From positions 4,278,001-4,342,000 of the forward strand of contig CM060985.1 of NCBI GenBank assembly GCA_030765065.1: a stretch of 64,000 nucleotides of DNA, in the 5' to 3' direction. Under the pieces are notes generated by a model, which was not told the DNA's origin, ran no database searches, and worked only from the letters and a program-made list of their open reading frames with translations. Source of the stretch: Deroplatys truncata (lineage: Eukaryota; Arthropoda; Insecta; Mantodea; Mantidae). Positions 1-11,955 of this stretch are shown one piece after another (position 1 is the stretch's first letter; each line of letters opens with the position of its first letter). Position numbers and translations under genes: made by a program.

Positions 1-9
1 TGGATGCAG

Positions 10-19
10 GAGTATAAAT
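10..19 (+). promoter_or_regulatory. LTR TATA box
   Basis: GTATAAATAG is a strong RNA polymerase II TATA box. It is repeated in the 3' LTR at 3173-3182. It fits the U3/R boundary of an LTR and lies about 270 bp upstream of the LTR polyadenylation signal. Confidence 0.75.
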
Positions 20-289
20 AGGGTAGGTTAGAGGTAGCTTCATGGGCAGTTCATCAAAAATCTGTGTGCACTACACGTCGTCTTCAGTCAGTCAGTTCGT
101 CATACATTGGATATAGATTCACAAGTTACGCGCAGCAGAATTATGAAAGATCTAAAGTATTGTAAGGTTAATTATACAAAAGATTGAAGTAAGTGGATTA
201 AAAGAATTATCAGTAAGAAGTTATTATAACAGTTTCAGTTTGGCGAGTGTTAAGATCAATGTGTAAATGTGATAGTTAACGTGTTCGAC

Positions 290-295
290 AATAAA
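290..295 (+). terminator. LTR polyadenylation signal
   Basis: AATAAA within the LTR, downstream of the TATA box, as expected near the R/U5 boundary. The same hexamer is in the 3' LTR at 3453-3458, where it would act on the element transcript. Confidence 0.6.
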
Positions 296-579
296 AATTA
301 TAAAACAAATTTCTTCATCAGTGTTCTTTTTGGATAAAAGATTCCTTTCCGTTTACACAACCCTTATCAAGAGACATGTTCGACCGAGAGATAATAGCTA
401 GCCGGAGGACAGTAAACCAAATTTAAATCAAATAACAGTCGCATGCTTTCGAACACTAACACTGCTGCAAATTGCTAACACCAGATGGAGCTACAAACCG
501 AACAAATGAATGACGTCACAAGATGGCTTCACATGAAGTAAACAAACATACACAAACATTTGTAAGTAATACCGTCGCA

Positions 580-663
580 AATTGGCTACCACAACGTGGG
601 GCTACAATAATGTTAAATAATATAACATTAATACCGTTACAAATTGGCACCCAGAACGTGGGG
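580..663 (+). other. Duplicated primer-binding site
   Basis: Two LTR-end plus primer-site units lie in tandem. The first is ACCGTCGCA followed by ATTGGCTACCACAACGTGGG (571-600). The second is ACCGTTACA followed by ATTGGCACCCAGAACGTGG (633-661). The TGGC...CGTGGGG form is typical of tRNA-primer sites just inside 5' LTRs of arthropod and plant LTR elements. The 3' LTR has only one LTR end (GTTACA, 3731-3736). The second copy matches that end better, so the first may be a decayed copy or a product of aberrant priming. Confidence 0.6.
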
Positions 664-1083
664 CAAAGTAACCAGGAAAGTAGCAGAATTAACCAGGATG
701 TGGAATGAATGGAGCAGTGAATTGATCTACAAGACGCAGATTCCAGAAACAACAAAAGGGACGACAGACTACGCGGATGATTGGACATCGTAATTCCGAG
801 ATTACAAGGCAACAGGGGAATTCAACTACAAAAACATCGAGAAGACGCAGATTCCAGAAACAACTATAGGAACGACAGACTACGCGGATGAGTGGACACA
901 AAAACATCGAGACAACGCAGATTCATCGTAATACAACGCAGAAGCGACATATAATCTAGGAGAGAGGGGCAGGAAGCTGGACATCAAAGTAACAGCAACA
1001 GACAGCATCACAAAGGTCAGAGTATCGTAATTTTTTTTAGAAAACAAAAACAATGGCTACTAGTAATACCTATTGAAGAAACA

Positions 1084-2064
1084 ATGATGGAAGAGGATAG
1101 TGTAACAGTTAGCTGTAATTCAATACAGGTTACAGAAAATAGCTCAAACAATGTAGAATTTGAGGGAGGAAATGTTAGTGAAGAAAGTCAGAATAGAATA
1201 GCAGGAAATGTTAATTTTGATGCTAGTATGATGATGGAAATGATGAGAAATTTTGGTGAAATATTAAATAAGGGTTTAGAACGAATCAGGGAAGATATGG
1301 AAAAGAGAAATGAGAGAATAGAACAAAAACTAACTCAGAGTATGGAAAAAAGGAATAGGGAAATAATGGGAGATATAGAAAATAGAAATAGGAAAATAAT
1401 AGAAGGATTTGAAAAGAAAGTTATGAAGCTAGATAGTAGTATGCCAAAAATGAGAGATGAAAATCAGGAAGTAATAGCAAGTGAGATAGGAGAAATTTCA
1501 AAGAAAATGCTAGACATGAGCAGGGAAATAGGTAACAAAAAAAGTGAGGTTAATACTAAAATTGAACATGTTAATGTAGAATGTACAGAGTTAGGAAGTC
1601 AAGTGAGTAGTATTTCAAGTGAGATAAGAGAGATGAAAGAGGTTATGAATGTAGATGTGAATCAGGCGCAAGTTAATTTTAGAGGTGAGATATCTGAAAT
1701 TCAGAAAGAGTCAGTAATGCAAAGAAATAAATTGTACGAAGAAGTTAAAGTGTTGCCTGTAAATAATCAAAAGCTAACTTCTGAAATTAACAAGTACCAA
1801 GATGTTCAAAATGAAAACTCCAGTCCAGTACAGTTTAGTACAGATTTGTCAGAGTATTCTCAAATTAAAATGATAGCAGAAGAATTGAAAATGACAGTTG
1901 TTAAAAGATGTGTAGTTCAGAAAACTTTAGATTGTTTTCAAAGTATATCTTGGGATGAAATTTCATATGAATACTTTAAGAGGTTATCCATGAACAAATG
2001 TTTGAAGGTTAGGATACGGCTACGAGTAATGTTTAGCCACAGACAATTTGATCCAGGAGGGTAA
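1084..2064 (+). CDS. Gag-like coiled-coil protein of the LTR element
   Basis: The ORF encodes 326 residues starting MMEEDSVTVSCNS. Residues about 50-230 are rich in Glu, Lys, Arg, Asn and Met, with heptad-like patterning (for example MEKRNERIEQKLTQSMEKRN) that predicts a long coiled coil. This is typical of the N-terminal half of Gag polyproteins in arthropod Gypsy-like elements, where it drives particle assembly. The C-terminus (from SWDEISYEYFKRL on) is short. There is no CCHC zinc knuckle, and no protease or polymerase follows, so the protein appears truncated relative to full Gag. It is the only long ORF between the LTRs and lies 420 bp after the second primer site. The first ATG of a double Met is taken as the start. 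The Gag assignment rests on context and composition, not on a signature motif. Confidence 0.6.
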   Translation: MMEEDSVTVSCNSIQVTENSSNNVEFEGGNVSEESQNRIAGNVNFDASMMMEMMRNFGEILNKGLERIREDMEKRNERIEQKLTQSMEKRNREIMGDIENRNRKIIEGFEKKVMKLDSSMPKMRDENQEVIASEIGEISKKMLDMSREIGNKKSEVNTKIEHVNVECTELGSQVSSISSEIREMKEVMNVDVNQAQVNFRGEISEIQKESVMQRNKLYEEVKVLPVNNQKLTSEINKYQDVQNENSSPVQFSTDLSEYSQIKMIAEELKMTVVKRCVVQKTLDCFQSISWDEISYEYFKRLSMNKCLKVRIRLRVMFSHRQFDPGG

Positions 2065-2964
2065 ATAGCAATAAGATGTAAAGTAAATGCTGGATAGTTA
2101 AAGACGAAATGCAGAGCAATGTATTGGAACGTAAGAGAGTTAACTATTTATATATGTCATATGAAAGGTGAAATAAAATTTTGGACATAATTAAATTTAA
2201 AAAAAAAAACATTTTTTTTGTAACTATAACAGTATTTGAAAATTAAGAATGTAAAGATTGAAACTTAATATGATATTAAAGTAAAAGTACGTAAATACAA
2301 TTCCAAGAGTATTGTTAAAATAAAGTACAAAATAACAAAATTGGGTAAAAATAATTAAAAACAAATATTTATGTAGCAAACAGAACATGTGAAACAGTGC
2401 CTAGATTTAATAGATGTAAATATATTTGTGTAAAGGGTGAATATTTTTGGTAAATATGTTTAATAATTACAAACAATTCTTGAATTGATAAATTTTTGTT
2501 AACAATATAAGAAAGTAAACCATTTTTTGTAACAATAATTAAATACTTCTGGATACAGTATTTGCTATAAAATTTTTTTTTTTTTGTAATGTCAGATTAA
2601 TGTCTAAACACATTAAACCAGAGACAGTAAGTAGTGGTGAGATATAAAAAAAAAAACATATGTCGTGTGTTAAATACGTGTGAAGTGTTAAGTGAAAGTG
2701 ATAGCGTGTGTTCCAAGATTTAGGAGACTAAAACCCCAATTATAAAATTTCCAAACAAGTTGTAAATATTTATAATTATGTTTCTAGTGGGGCATATGAT
2801 GCAGTAATTTGTATCACAAATTACTTAAATGTAAATAATGATTGTAATATGAATATGCATTTTTATGTGACATTGATTTCAGATGTTTATTAATTGTAAT
2901 TATTATTTGGAAATAAGTTTATACGGCCTTACTGAAACTGTCAATAATAGCGTGCAATAATGCA
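2065..2964 (+). other. AT-rich non-coding interior of LTR element
   Basis: About 900 bp with many A and T runs and no ORF of note. This is where pol would lie in an autonomous element, and no fragment of it is recognisable. It is consistent with replacement or complete loss of pol. Confidence 0.6.
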
Positions 2965-2980
2965 GCGAGGGGGGGTGAGC
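2965..2980 (+). other. Polypurine tract
   Basis: A G-rich purine run (GAGGGGGGGTGAG, 2967-2979) lies immediately before TGTTTATCAT, the inferred start of the 3' LTR. This is the expected site for priming plus-strand DNA synthesis. Confidence 0.65.
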
Positions 2981-3736
2981 TGTTTATCATTATTGGAAAC
3001 GAGGAAGTTGCGTAATGTTGGCGCGTTTTTTCGTTTAGAACCTTCTGGAATGTTTTCTCCCTAAAGCATATGTATTCATAATTTTCATGGAAATTAAAAT
3101 AGACGCTAATGTTGGCGCGTTTTATTAGCCAATTGCAGTTCAGTTATAATCTTTAGGTGTATCTGGATGCAGGAGTATAAATAGGGTAGGTTAGAGGTAG
3201 CTTCATGGGCAGTTCATCAAAAATCTGTGTGCACTACACGTCGTCTTCAGTCAGTCAGTTCGTCATACATTGGATATAGATTCACAAGTTACGCGCAGCA
3301 GAATTATGAAAGATCTAAAGTATTGTAAGGTTAATTATACAAAAGATTGAAGTAAGTGGATTAAAAGAATTATCAGTAAGAAGTTATTATAACAGTTTCA
3401 GTTTGGCGAGTGTTAAGATCAATGTGTAAATGTGATAGTTAACGTGTTCGACAATAAAAATTATAAAACAAATTTCTTCATCAGTGTTCTTATTGGATAA
3501 AAGATTCCTTTCCGTTTACACAACCCTGATCAAGAGACATGTTCGACCAAGAGATAATAGCTAGCCGGAGGACAGTAAACCAAATTTAAATCAAATAACA
3601 GTCGCATGCTTTCGAACACTAACACTGCTGCAAATTGCTAACACCAGATGGAGCTACAAACCGAACAAATGAATGACGTCACAAAATGGCTTCAACACAC
3701 GTGATGTAAACAAACATTATAAGTAATACCGTTACA
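2981..3736 (+). repeat. 3' LTR (complete)
   Basis: About 756 bp, starting TGTTTATC after the polypurine tract and ending CCGTTACA, so it has TG...CA ends. Positions 3164-3736 align with window positions 1-579. It has the same TATA box and AATAAA. It joins directly to the 120-bp tandem array at 3737. Confidence 0.8.
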
Positions 3737-4936
3737 ATGTGATTAAGTTAGGAAGTGATAGATATGGTTCAAGAAATACCTATCCTAGGAGTTCTTTGTA
3801 ACCCTTTGAAGAGACTATCACACCAGTAGAGACTTTTGAAGAACTAAATCAAGGACATGTGATAAAGTTAGGAAGTGATAGATATGGTTCAAGAAATAGC
3901 TATCCTAGGAATTCTTTGTAACCTTTTGAAGAGACTATCGCACCAGTAGAGACTTTTGAAGAAATCAATCAAGGACATGTGATAAAGTTAGGAAGTGATA
4001 GATATGGTTCAAGAAATAGCTATCCAAGGAGTTGTGTGTAACCTTTTGAAGAGACTATCACACCAGTAGAGACTTTTGAAGAAATAAATCAAGGACATGT
4101 GATAAAGTTAGGAAGTGATAGTAATGGTTCAAGAAATAGCTATCCAAGGAGTTGTGTGTAACCTTTTGAAGAGACTATCACACCAGTAGAGACTTTTGAA
4201 GAAATAAATCAAGGACATGTGATAAAGTTAGGAAGTGATAGATATGGTTCAAGAAATAGCTATCCTAGGAGTTCTTTGTAACCTTTTGAAGAGACTATCG
4301 CACCAGTAGAGACTTTTGAAGAAATAAATCAAGGACGTGTGATAAAGTTAGGAAGTGATAGATATGGTTCAAGAAATAGCTATCCCAGGAACTCTTTGTA
4401 ACCTTTTGAAGAGACTATCACACCAGTAGAGACTTTTGAAGAAATAAATCAAGGACATGTGATAAAGTTAGGAAGTGATAGATATGGTTCAAGAAATAGC
4501 TATCCTAGGAGTTCTTTGTAACCTTTTGAAGAGACTATCACACCAGTAGAGACTTTTGAAGAAATAAATCAAGGACATGTGATAAAGTTAGGAAGTGATA
4601 GATATGGTTCAAGAAATAGCTATCCAAGGAGTTGTGTGTAACCTTTTGAAGAGACTATCACACCAGTAGAGACTTTTGAAGAAATAAATCAAGGACATGT
4701 GATAAAGTTAGGAAGTGATAGATATGGTTCAAGAAATAGCTATCCAAGGAGTTGTGTGTAACCTTTTGAAGAGACTATCACACCAGTAGAGACTTTTGAA
4801 GAAATAAATCAAGGACATGTGATAAAGTTAGGAAGTGATAGATATGGTTCAAGAAATAGCTATCCCAGGAATTCTCTGAAACCTTATGAATACATTAACA
4901 GATCAACAAAGACTTTTGAAGAAATGGAGAGAAGCA
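3737..4936 (+). repeat. 120-bp tandem repeat array, ten units
   Basis: Units start at 3737, 3857, 3977 and so on, every 120 bp without indels. They differ by few substitutions except in the tenth unit (4817-4936), which diverges from about 4876 on. Because 120 is 40 codons, one frame runs through all units with a single TAA per unit, at the same place each time (TTTGTAACC). Read this way, each unit resembles protein sequence such as VIKLGSDRYGSRNSYPR before the stop. The last unit has AAA in place of TAA. This may be a former coding minisatellite, or the frame may be chance. Confidence 0.9.
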
Positions 4937-5188
4937 TGCAGTGTTAGAGGATGTCCACAATACGCACAAGTAGAAGAGAAACATACCATAAGATTAGAAA
5001 ACGATGGCCATTTAGTTCAATCTGTTGCAAAGAAATTAAACAAGAAATCTGTCAGGCCATTAATGTTTAATAACAGGACAATATGTCGGTCTGGATCCAG
5101 GTTTGAACAAGAAATAATCCAGAAGTTTATTATAAGAGTACAGGTAGGTACTGTTGCATATACCCACCATTGTATTTCTGACAGTTGA
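4886..5188 (+). CDS. Possible relict exon, unknown protein
   Basis: A 100-residue ORF begins in the diverged last 120-bp unit (MNTLTDQQRLLKKWREACSV) and runs through the only unique DNA between two arrays. Residues about 20-86 look like ordinary protein, with mixed charge and several Cys and aromatics. At 5141-5149 the sequence is CAG followed by GTAGGT, a good splice-donor match. A plausible reading is that an exon ends at 5143 and that the residues after it are intron. The 107-bp satellite begins a few bases later, inside the would-be intron. No domain is recognised. It could also be chance. The 40-codon frame of the 120-bp repeats is in a different phase and does not join it directly. Confidence 0.3.
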   Translation: MNTLTDQQRLLKKWREACSVRGCPQYAQVEEKHTIRLENDGHLVQSVAKKLNKKSVRPLMFNNRTICRSGSRFEQEIIQKFIIRVQVGTVAYTHHCISDS

Positions 5189-8100
5189 GAAGTAATTCTG
5201 GATACCTGATAGAGTCAAGTGCAGGAATTCTGAAGAAAGTGGACACAAAGGCCAGTTCTGATACACACAACCACTATTGAGTTCATGACAGTTGAGAAGT
5301 AATTCTGGATACCTGATAGAGTTAGGCACAGTAATTCTGAAGAAAGTGGGCACAAAGATCACTTCTGATACACACAACCACTATTGAGTTTATGACAGTT
5401 GAGAAGTAATTCTGGATACCTGATAGAGTTAGGCACAGTAATTCTGAAGAAAGTGGACACAAAGGCCAGTTCTGAAACACACAACTGCTATTGAGTTCAT
5501 GACAGTTGAGAATTAATTCTGGATACCTGATAGAGTTAGACACAGTATTTGTGAAGAAAGTGGACAAAAAGATCACTTCTGATACACACAACCACTATTG
5601 AGTTCATGACAGTTGAGAAGTAATTCTGGATACCTGATAGAGTTAGGCACAGTATTTGTGAAGAAAGTGGACACAAAGATCACTTCTGATACACACAACC
5701 ACTATTGAGTTCATGACAGTTGAGAAGTAATTCTGGATACCTGATAGAGTTAGGCACAGTATTTGTGAAGAAAGTGGACACAAAGATCACTTCTGATACA
5801 CACAACCACTATTGAGTTCATGACAGTTGAGAATTAATTCTGGATATCTGATAGAGTTAGGCACACTAATTCTGAAGAAAGTGGACACAAAGATCACTTC
5901 TGATACACACAACCACTACTGAGTTCATGACAGTTGAGAATTAATTCTGGATACCTGATAGAGTTAGGCACAGTAATTCTGAAGAAAGTGGACACAAAGA
6001 TCACTTCTGATACACACAACCACTACTGAGTTCATGACAGTTGAGAAGTAATTCTGGATACCTGATAGAGTTAGGCACAGTAATTCTGAAGAAAGTGGAC
6101 ACAAAGATCACTTCTGATACACACAACCACTATTGAGTTCATGACAGTTGAGAAGTAATTCTGGATACCTGATAGAGTTAGGCACAGTAATTCTGAAGAA
6201 AGTGGACACAAAGATCACTTCTGATACACACAACCACTATTGAGTTCATGACAGTTGAGAATTAATTCTGGATACCTGATAGAGTTAGGCACAGTAATTC
6301 TGAAGAAAGTGGACACAAAGATCACTTCTGATACACACAACCACTATTGAGTTCATGACAGTTGAGAAGTAATTCTGGATACCTGATAGAGTTAGGCACA
6401 GTATTTGTGAAGAAAGTGGACACAAAGATCACTTCTGATACACACAACCACTATTGAGTTTATGACAGTTGAGAAGTAATTCTGGATACCTGATAGAGTT
6501 AGGCACAGTAATTCTGAAGAAAGTGGACACAAAGGCCAGTTCTGATACACACAACCACTATTGAGTTCATGACAGTTGAGAATTAATTCTGGATACCTGA
6601 TAGAGTTAGGCACAGTAATTCTGAAGAAAGTGGACACAAAGATCACTTCTGATACACACAACCACTATTGAGTTCATGACAGTTGAGAAGTAATTCTGGA
6701 TACCTGATAGAGTTAGGCAGAGTAATTCTGAAGAAAGTGGACACAAAGGTCACTTCTGATACACACAACCACTATTGAGTTCATGACAGTTGAGAAGTAA
6801 TTCTGCATACCTGATAGAGTTAGGCACAGTAATTCTGAAGAAAGTGGATACAAAGGTCACTTCTGATACACACAACCACTATTGAGTTCATGACAGTTGA
6901 GAAGTAATTCTGGATACCTGATAGAGTTAGGCACAGTAATTCTGAAGAAAGTGGACACAAAGGTCACTTCTGATACACACAACCACTATTGAGTTCATGA
7001 CAGTTGAAAAGTAATTCTGCATACCTGATAGAGTTAGGCACAGTATTTGTGAAGAAAGTGGACACAAAGATCACTTCTGATACACACAACCACTATTGAG
7101 TTCATGACAGTTGAGAAGTAATTCTGGATACCTGATAGAGTTAGGCACAGTATTTGTGAAGAAAGTGGACACAAAGATCACTTCTGATACACACAACCAC
7201 TACTGAGTTCATGACAGTTGAGAAGTAATTCTGGATACCTGATAGAGTTAGGCACAGTAATTCTGAAGAAAGTGGGCACAAAGATCACTTCTGATACACA
7301 CAACCACTACTGAGTTCATGACAGTTGAGAAGTAATTCTGCATACCTGATAGAGTTAGGCACAGTAATTCTGAAGAAAGTGGGCACAAAGATCACTTCTG
7401 ATACACACAACCACTATTGAGTTCATGACAGTTGAGAAGTAATTCTGCATACCTGATAGAGTTAGGCACAGTATTTGTGAAGAAAGTGGACACAAAGATC
7501 ACTTCTGATACACACAACCACTATTGAGTTCATGACAGTTGAGAAGTAATTCTGGATACCTGATAGAGTTAGGCACAGTAATTCTGAAGAAAGTGGACAC
7601 AAAGATCACTTCTGATACACACAACCACTATTGAGTTCATGACAGTTGAGAAGTAATTCTGGATACCGGATAGAGTTAGGCACAGTAATTCTGAAGAAAG
7701 TGGACACAAAGATCACTTCTGATACACACAACCACTATTGAGTTCATGACAGTTGAGAATTAATTCTGGATACCTGATAGAGTTAGGCACAGTAATTCTG
7801 AAGAAAGTGGACACAAAGATCACTTCTGATACACACAACCACTATTGAGTTCATGACAGTTGAGAAGTAATTCTGGATACCTGATAGAGTTAGGCAGAGT
7901 AATTCTGAAGAAAGTGGACACAAAGGTCACTTCTGATACACACAACCACTACTGAGTTCATGACAGTTGAGAAGTAATTCTGGGTACCTGATAGAGTTAG
8001 GCAGAGTAATTCTGAAGAAAGTGGACACAAAGATCACTTCTGATACACACAACCACTATTGAGTTCATGACAGTTGAGAAGTAATTCTGCATACCTGATA

Positions 8101-11100
8101 GAGTTAGGCAGAGTAATTCTGAAGAAAGTGGACACAAAGATCACTTCTGATACACACAACCACTATTGAGTTCATGACAGTTGAGAAGTAATTCTGGATA
8201 CCTGATAGAGTTAGGCAGAGTAATTCTGAAGAAAGTGGACACAAAGATCACTTCTGATACACACAACCACTATTGAGTTCATGACAGTTGAGAAGTAATT
8301 CTGGATACCTGATAGAGTTAGGCAGAGTAATTCTGAAGAAAGTGGACACAAAGATCACTTCTGATACACACAACCACTATTGAGTTCATGACAGTTGAGA
8401 AGTAATTCTGCATACCTGATAGAGTTAGGCACAGTAATTCTGAATAAAGTGGATACAAAGGTCACTTCTGATACACACAACCACTATTGAGTTCATGACA
8501 GTTGAGAAGTAATTCTGGATACCTGATAGAGTTAGGCACAGTATTTGTGAAGAAAGTGGACACAAAGATCACTTCTGATACACACAACCACTACTGAGTT
8601 CATGACAGTTGAGAAGTAATTCTGGATACCTGATAGAGTTAGGCACAGTATTTGTGAAGAAAGTGGACACAAAGATCACTTCTGATACACACAACCACTA
8701 TTGAGTTCATGACAGTTGAGAAGTAATTCTGCATACCTGATAGAGTTAGGCACAGTAATTCTGAAGAAAGTGGATACAAAGGTCACTTCTGATACACACA
8801 ACCACTATTGAGTTCATGACAGTTGAGAAGTAATTCTGGATACCTGATAGAGTTAGGCACAGTATTTGTGAAGAAAGTGGACACAAAGATCACTTCTGAT
8901 ACACACAACCACTACTGAGTTCATGACAGTTGAGAAGTAATTCTGGATACCTGATAGAGTTAGGCACAGTATTTGTGAAGAAAGTGGACACAAAGATCAC
9001 TTCTGATACACACAACCACTATTGAGTTCATGACAGTTGAGAAGTAATTCTGCATACCTGATAGAGTTAGGCACAGTAATTCTGAAGAAAGTGGACACAA
9101 AGATCACTTCTGATACACACAACCATTATTGAGTTCATGACAGTTGAGAAGTAATTCTGGATACCTGATAGAGTTAGGCACAGTAATTCTGAAGAAAGTG
9201 GATACAAAGATCACTTCTGATACACACAACCACTATTGAGTTCATGACAGTTGAGAATTAATTCTGGATACCTGATAGAGTTAGGCACAGTAATTCTGAA
9301 GAAAGTGGATACAAAGGCCAGTTCTGATACACACAACCACTATTGAGTTCATGACAGTTGAGAATTAATTCTGGATACCTGATAGAGTTAGGCACAGTAA
9401 TTCTGAAGAAAGTGGACACAAAGATCACTTCTGATACACACAACCACTATTGAGTTCATGACAGTTGAGAATTAATTCTGGATACCTGATAGAGTTAGGC
9501 ACAGTAATTCTGAAGAAAGTGGATACTAAGGCCAGTTCTGATACACACAACCACTATTGAGTTCATGACAGTTGAGAATTAATTCTGGATACCTGATAGA
9601 GTTAGGCACAGTAATTCTGAAGAAAGTGGACACAAAGGCCAGTTCTGATACACACAACCACTATTGAGTTCATGACAGTTGAGAAGTAATTCTGCATACC
9701 TGATAGAGTTAGGCACAGTAATTCTGAAGAAAGTGGATACAAAGGTCACTTCTGATACACACAACCACTATTGAGTTCATGACAGTTGAGAAGTAATTCT
9801 GGATACCTGATAGAGTTAGGCACAGTATTTGTGAAGAAAGTGGACACAAAGATCACTTCTGATACACACAACCACTACTGAGTTCATGACAGTTGAGAAG
9901 TAATTCTGGATACCTGATAGAGTTAGGCACAGTAATTCTGAAGAAAGTGGACACAAAGATCACTTCTGATACACACAACCACTATTGAGTTCATGACAGT
10001 TGAGAAGTAATTCTGGATACCTGATAGAGTTAGGCACAGTAATTCTGAAGAAAGTGGACACAAAGATCACTTCTGATACACACAACCACTATTGAGTTCA
10101 TGACAGTTGAGAAGTAATTCTGGATACCTGATAGAGTTAGGCACAGTAATTCTGAAGAAAGTGGATACAAAGGTCACTTCTGATACACACAACCACTATT
10201 GAGTTCATGACAGTTGAGAATTAATTCTGGATACCTGATAGAGTTAGGCACACTAATTCTGAAGAAAATGGACACAAAGATCACTTCTGATACACACAAC
10301 CACTATTGAGTTCATGACAGTTGAGAAGTAATTCTGGATACCTGATAGAGTTAGGCACAGTAATTCTGAAGAAAGTGGACACAAAGATCACTTCTGATAC
10401 ACACAACCACTACTGAGTTCATGACAGTTGAGAAGTAATTCTGGATACCTGATAGAGTTAGGCACAGTAATTCTGAAGAAAGTGGACACAAAGATCACTT
10501 CTGATACACACAACCACTATTGAGTTCATGACAGTTGAGAAGTAATTCTGGATACCTGATAGAGTTAGGCACACTAATTCTGAAGAAAATGGACACAAAG
10601 ATCACTTCTGATACACACAACCACTATTGAGTTCATGACAGTTGAGAAGTAATTCTGGATACCTGATAGAGTTAGGCACCGTATTTGTGAAGAAAGTGGA
10701 CACAAAGATCACTTCTGATACACACAACCACTACTGAGTTCATGACAGTTGAGAAGTAATTCTGGATACCTGATAGAGTTAGGCACAGTAATTCTGAAGA
10801 AAGTGGACACAAAGATCACTTCTGATACACACAACCACTATTGAGTTTATGACAGTTGAGAATTAATTCTGGATACCTGATAGAGTTAGGCACAGTATTT
10901 GTGAAGAAAGTGGACACAAAGATCACTTCTGATACACACAACCACTATTGAGTTCATGACAGTTGAGAATTAATTCTGGATACCTGATAGAGTTAGGCAC
11001 AGTATTTGTGAAGAAAGTGGACACAAAGATCACTTCTGATACACACAACCACTACTGAGTTCATGACAGTTGAGAATTAATTCTGGATACTTGATAGAGT

Positions 11101-11955
11101 TAGGCACAGTATTTGTGAAGAAAGTGGACACAAAGATCACTTCTGATACACACAACCACTACTGAGTTCATGACAGTTGAGAAGTAATTCTGGATACCTG
11201 ATAGAGTTAGGTACAGTAATTCTGAAGAAAGTGGACACAAAGGTCACTTCTGATACATATAGCCACTACTGAGTTCATGACAGTTGAGAAGTAATTCTGG
11301 ATACCTGATAGAGTCAAGTGCAGGAATTCTGAAGAAAGTGGACACAAAGATCACTTGTGATACACATAGCCACTACTGAGTTCATGACAGTTGAGAAGTA
11401 ATTTTGGATACCTGATAGAGTCAAGTGCAGGATTTCTGAAGAAAGTGGACACTAAGGTCACTTCTGATACACACACCACTACTGAGTTCATGACAGTTGA
11501 GAAGTAATTCTGGATACCTGATAGAGTCAAGAGCAGGAATTCTTAAGAAAGGGGACACAAAGATCACTTCTGATACACACAACCACTACTGAGTTCAGGA
11601 CAGTTGAGAAGTAATTCTGGATAGCTGATAGAGTTAGGCACAGTAATTGTGAAGAAAGTGGACACAAAGGCCAGTTCTGATACACAGAACCACTACTGAG
11701 TTCACGACAGTTGAGAAGTAATTCTGGATACCTGATAGAGTCAAGTGCAGGAATTCTGAAGAAAGTGGACACAAAAGTCACTTGTGATACACACAACCAC
11801 TACTGAGTTCATGACAGTTGAGAAGTAATTCTGGATACCAAGTGCAGGAATTCTGAAGAACCCAAACTTGGGTTACTTCTACAGGTACACTCACCATTGT
11901 GTTCGTGACAGGTGAGAAGTAATCCTGGATACCTGGAGAGAGTCAGGCGCAGCTC
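5152..11955 (+). repeat. 107-bp satellite array (about 64 units)
   Basis: The unit starts TTCATGACAGTTGAGAAGTA and repeats at 5282, 5389 and every 107 bp with almost no indels. Variants at fixed positions (TAATTCTG or TATTTGTG; GATCAC, GGTCAC or GGCCAG; AGTAATT or ATTAATT; GGATACC or GCATACC) recur in blocks, which shows local amplification. At 8385-9034 a three-unit (321-bp) pattern occurs twice in a row. Units at both ends are the most diverged, as expected when unequal exchange homogenises the middle. The unit length is not a multiple of three, and the minus-strand ORFs of 61-105 codons inside are by-products of the repeat. Confidence 0.96.

Larger units (their letters stand above)
1..579 (+). 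repeat. 5' LTR (partial)
   Basis: Matches the 3' LTR from 3164 onward. It contains a TATA box (GTATAAATAG, 10-19), so transcription should start about 30 bp downstream, and an AATAAA at 290-295. By alignment with the 3' LTR it ends at ACCGTCGCA (571-579), directly before the first primer-binding-site-like sequence. Confidence 0.85.
1..3736 (+). mobile_element. Non-autonomous (gag-only) LTR retrotransposon, 5' end cut by window
   Basis: Positions 1-579 and 3164-3736 are near-identical direct repeats, so both LTRs are visible and the 5' LTR has lost about 180 bp to the window edge. Between them are a primer-binding-site-like sequence (580-663), one long ORF (1084-2064), an AT-rich non-coding stretch and a G-rich polypurine tract just before the 3' LTR. 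There is no protease, reverse transcriptase, RNase H or integrase reading frame, so the element could only move with enzymes from a related copy. The LTRs differ at only a handful of positions (for example near 331, 364 and 389) plus short indels near the 3' end, which points to a fairly recent insertion. The superfamily (Gypsy or BEL) cannot be decided without pol. The target-site duplication cannot be checked because the left flank lies outside the window. Confidence 0.88.

Noticed and set aside
5060..11796. Repeated minus-strand ORFs of 61-105 codons starting MCVSEV
   Set aside because: They arise from the 107-bp satellite, shift frame every unit and end wherever a variant adds a stop. They are not genes.
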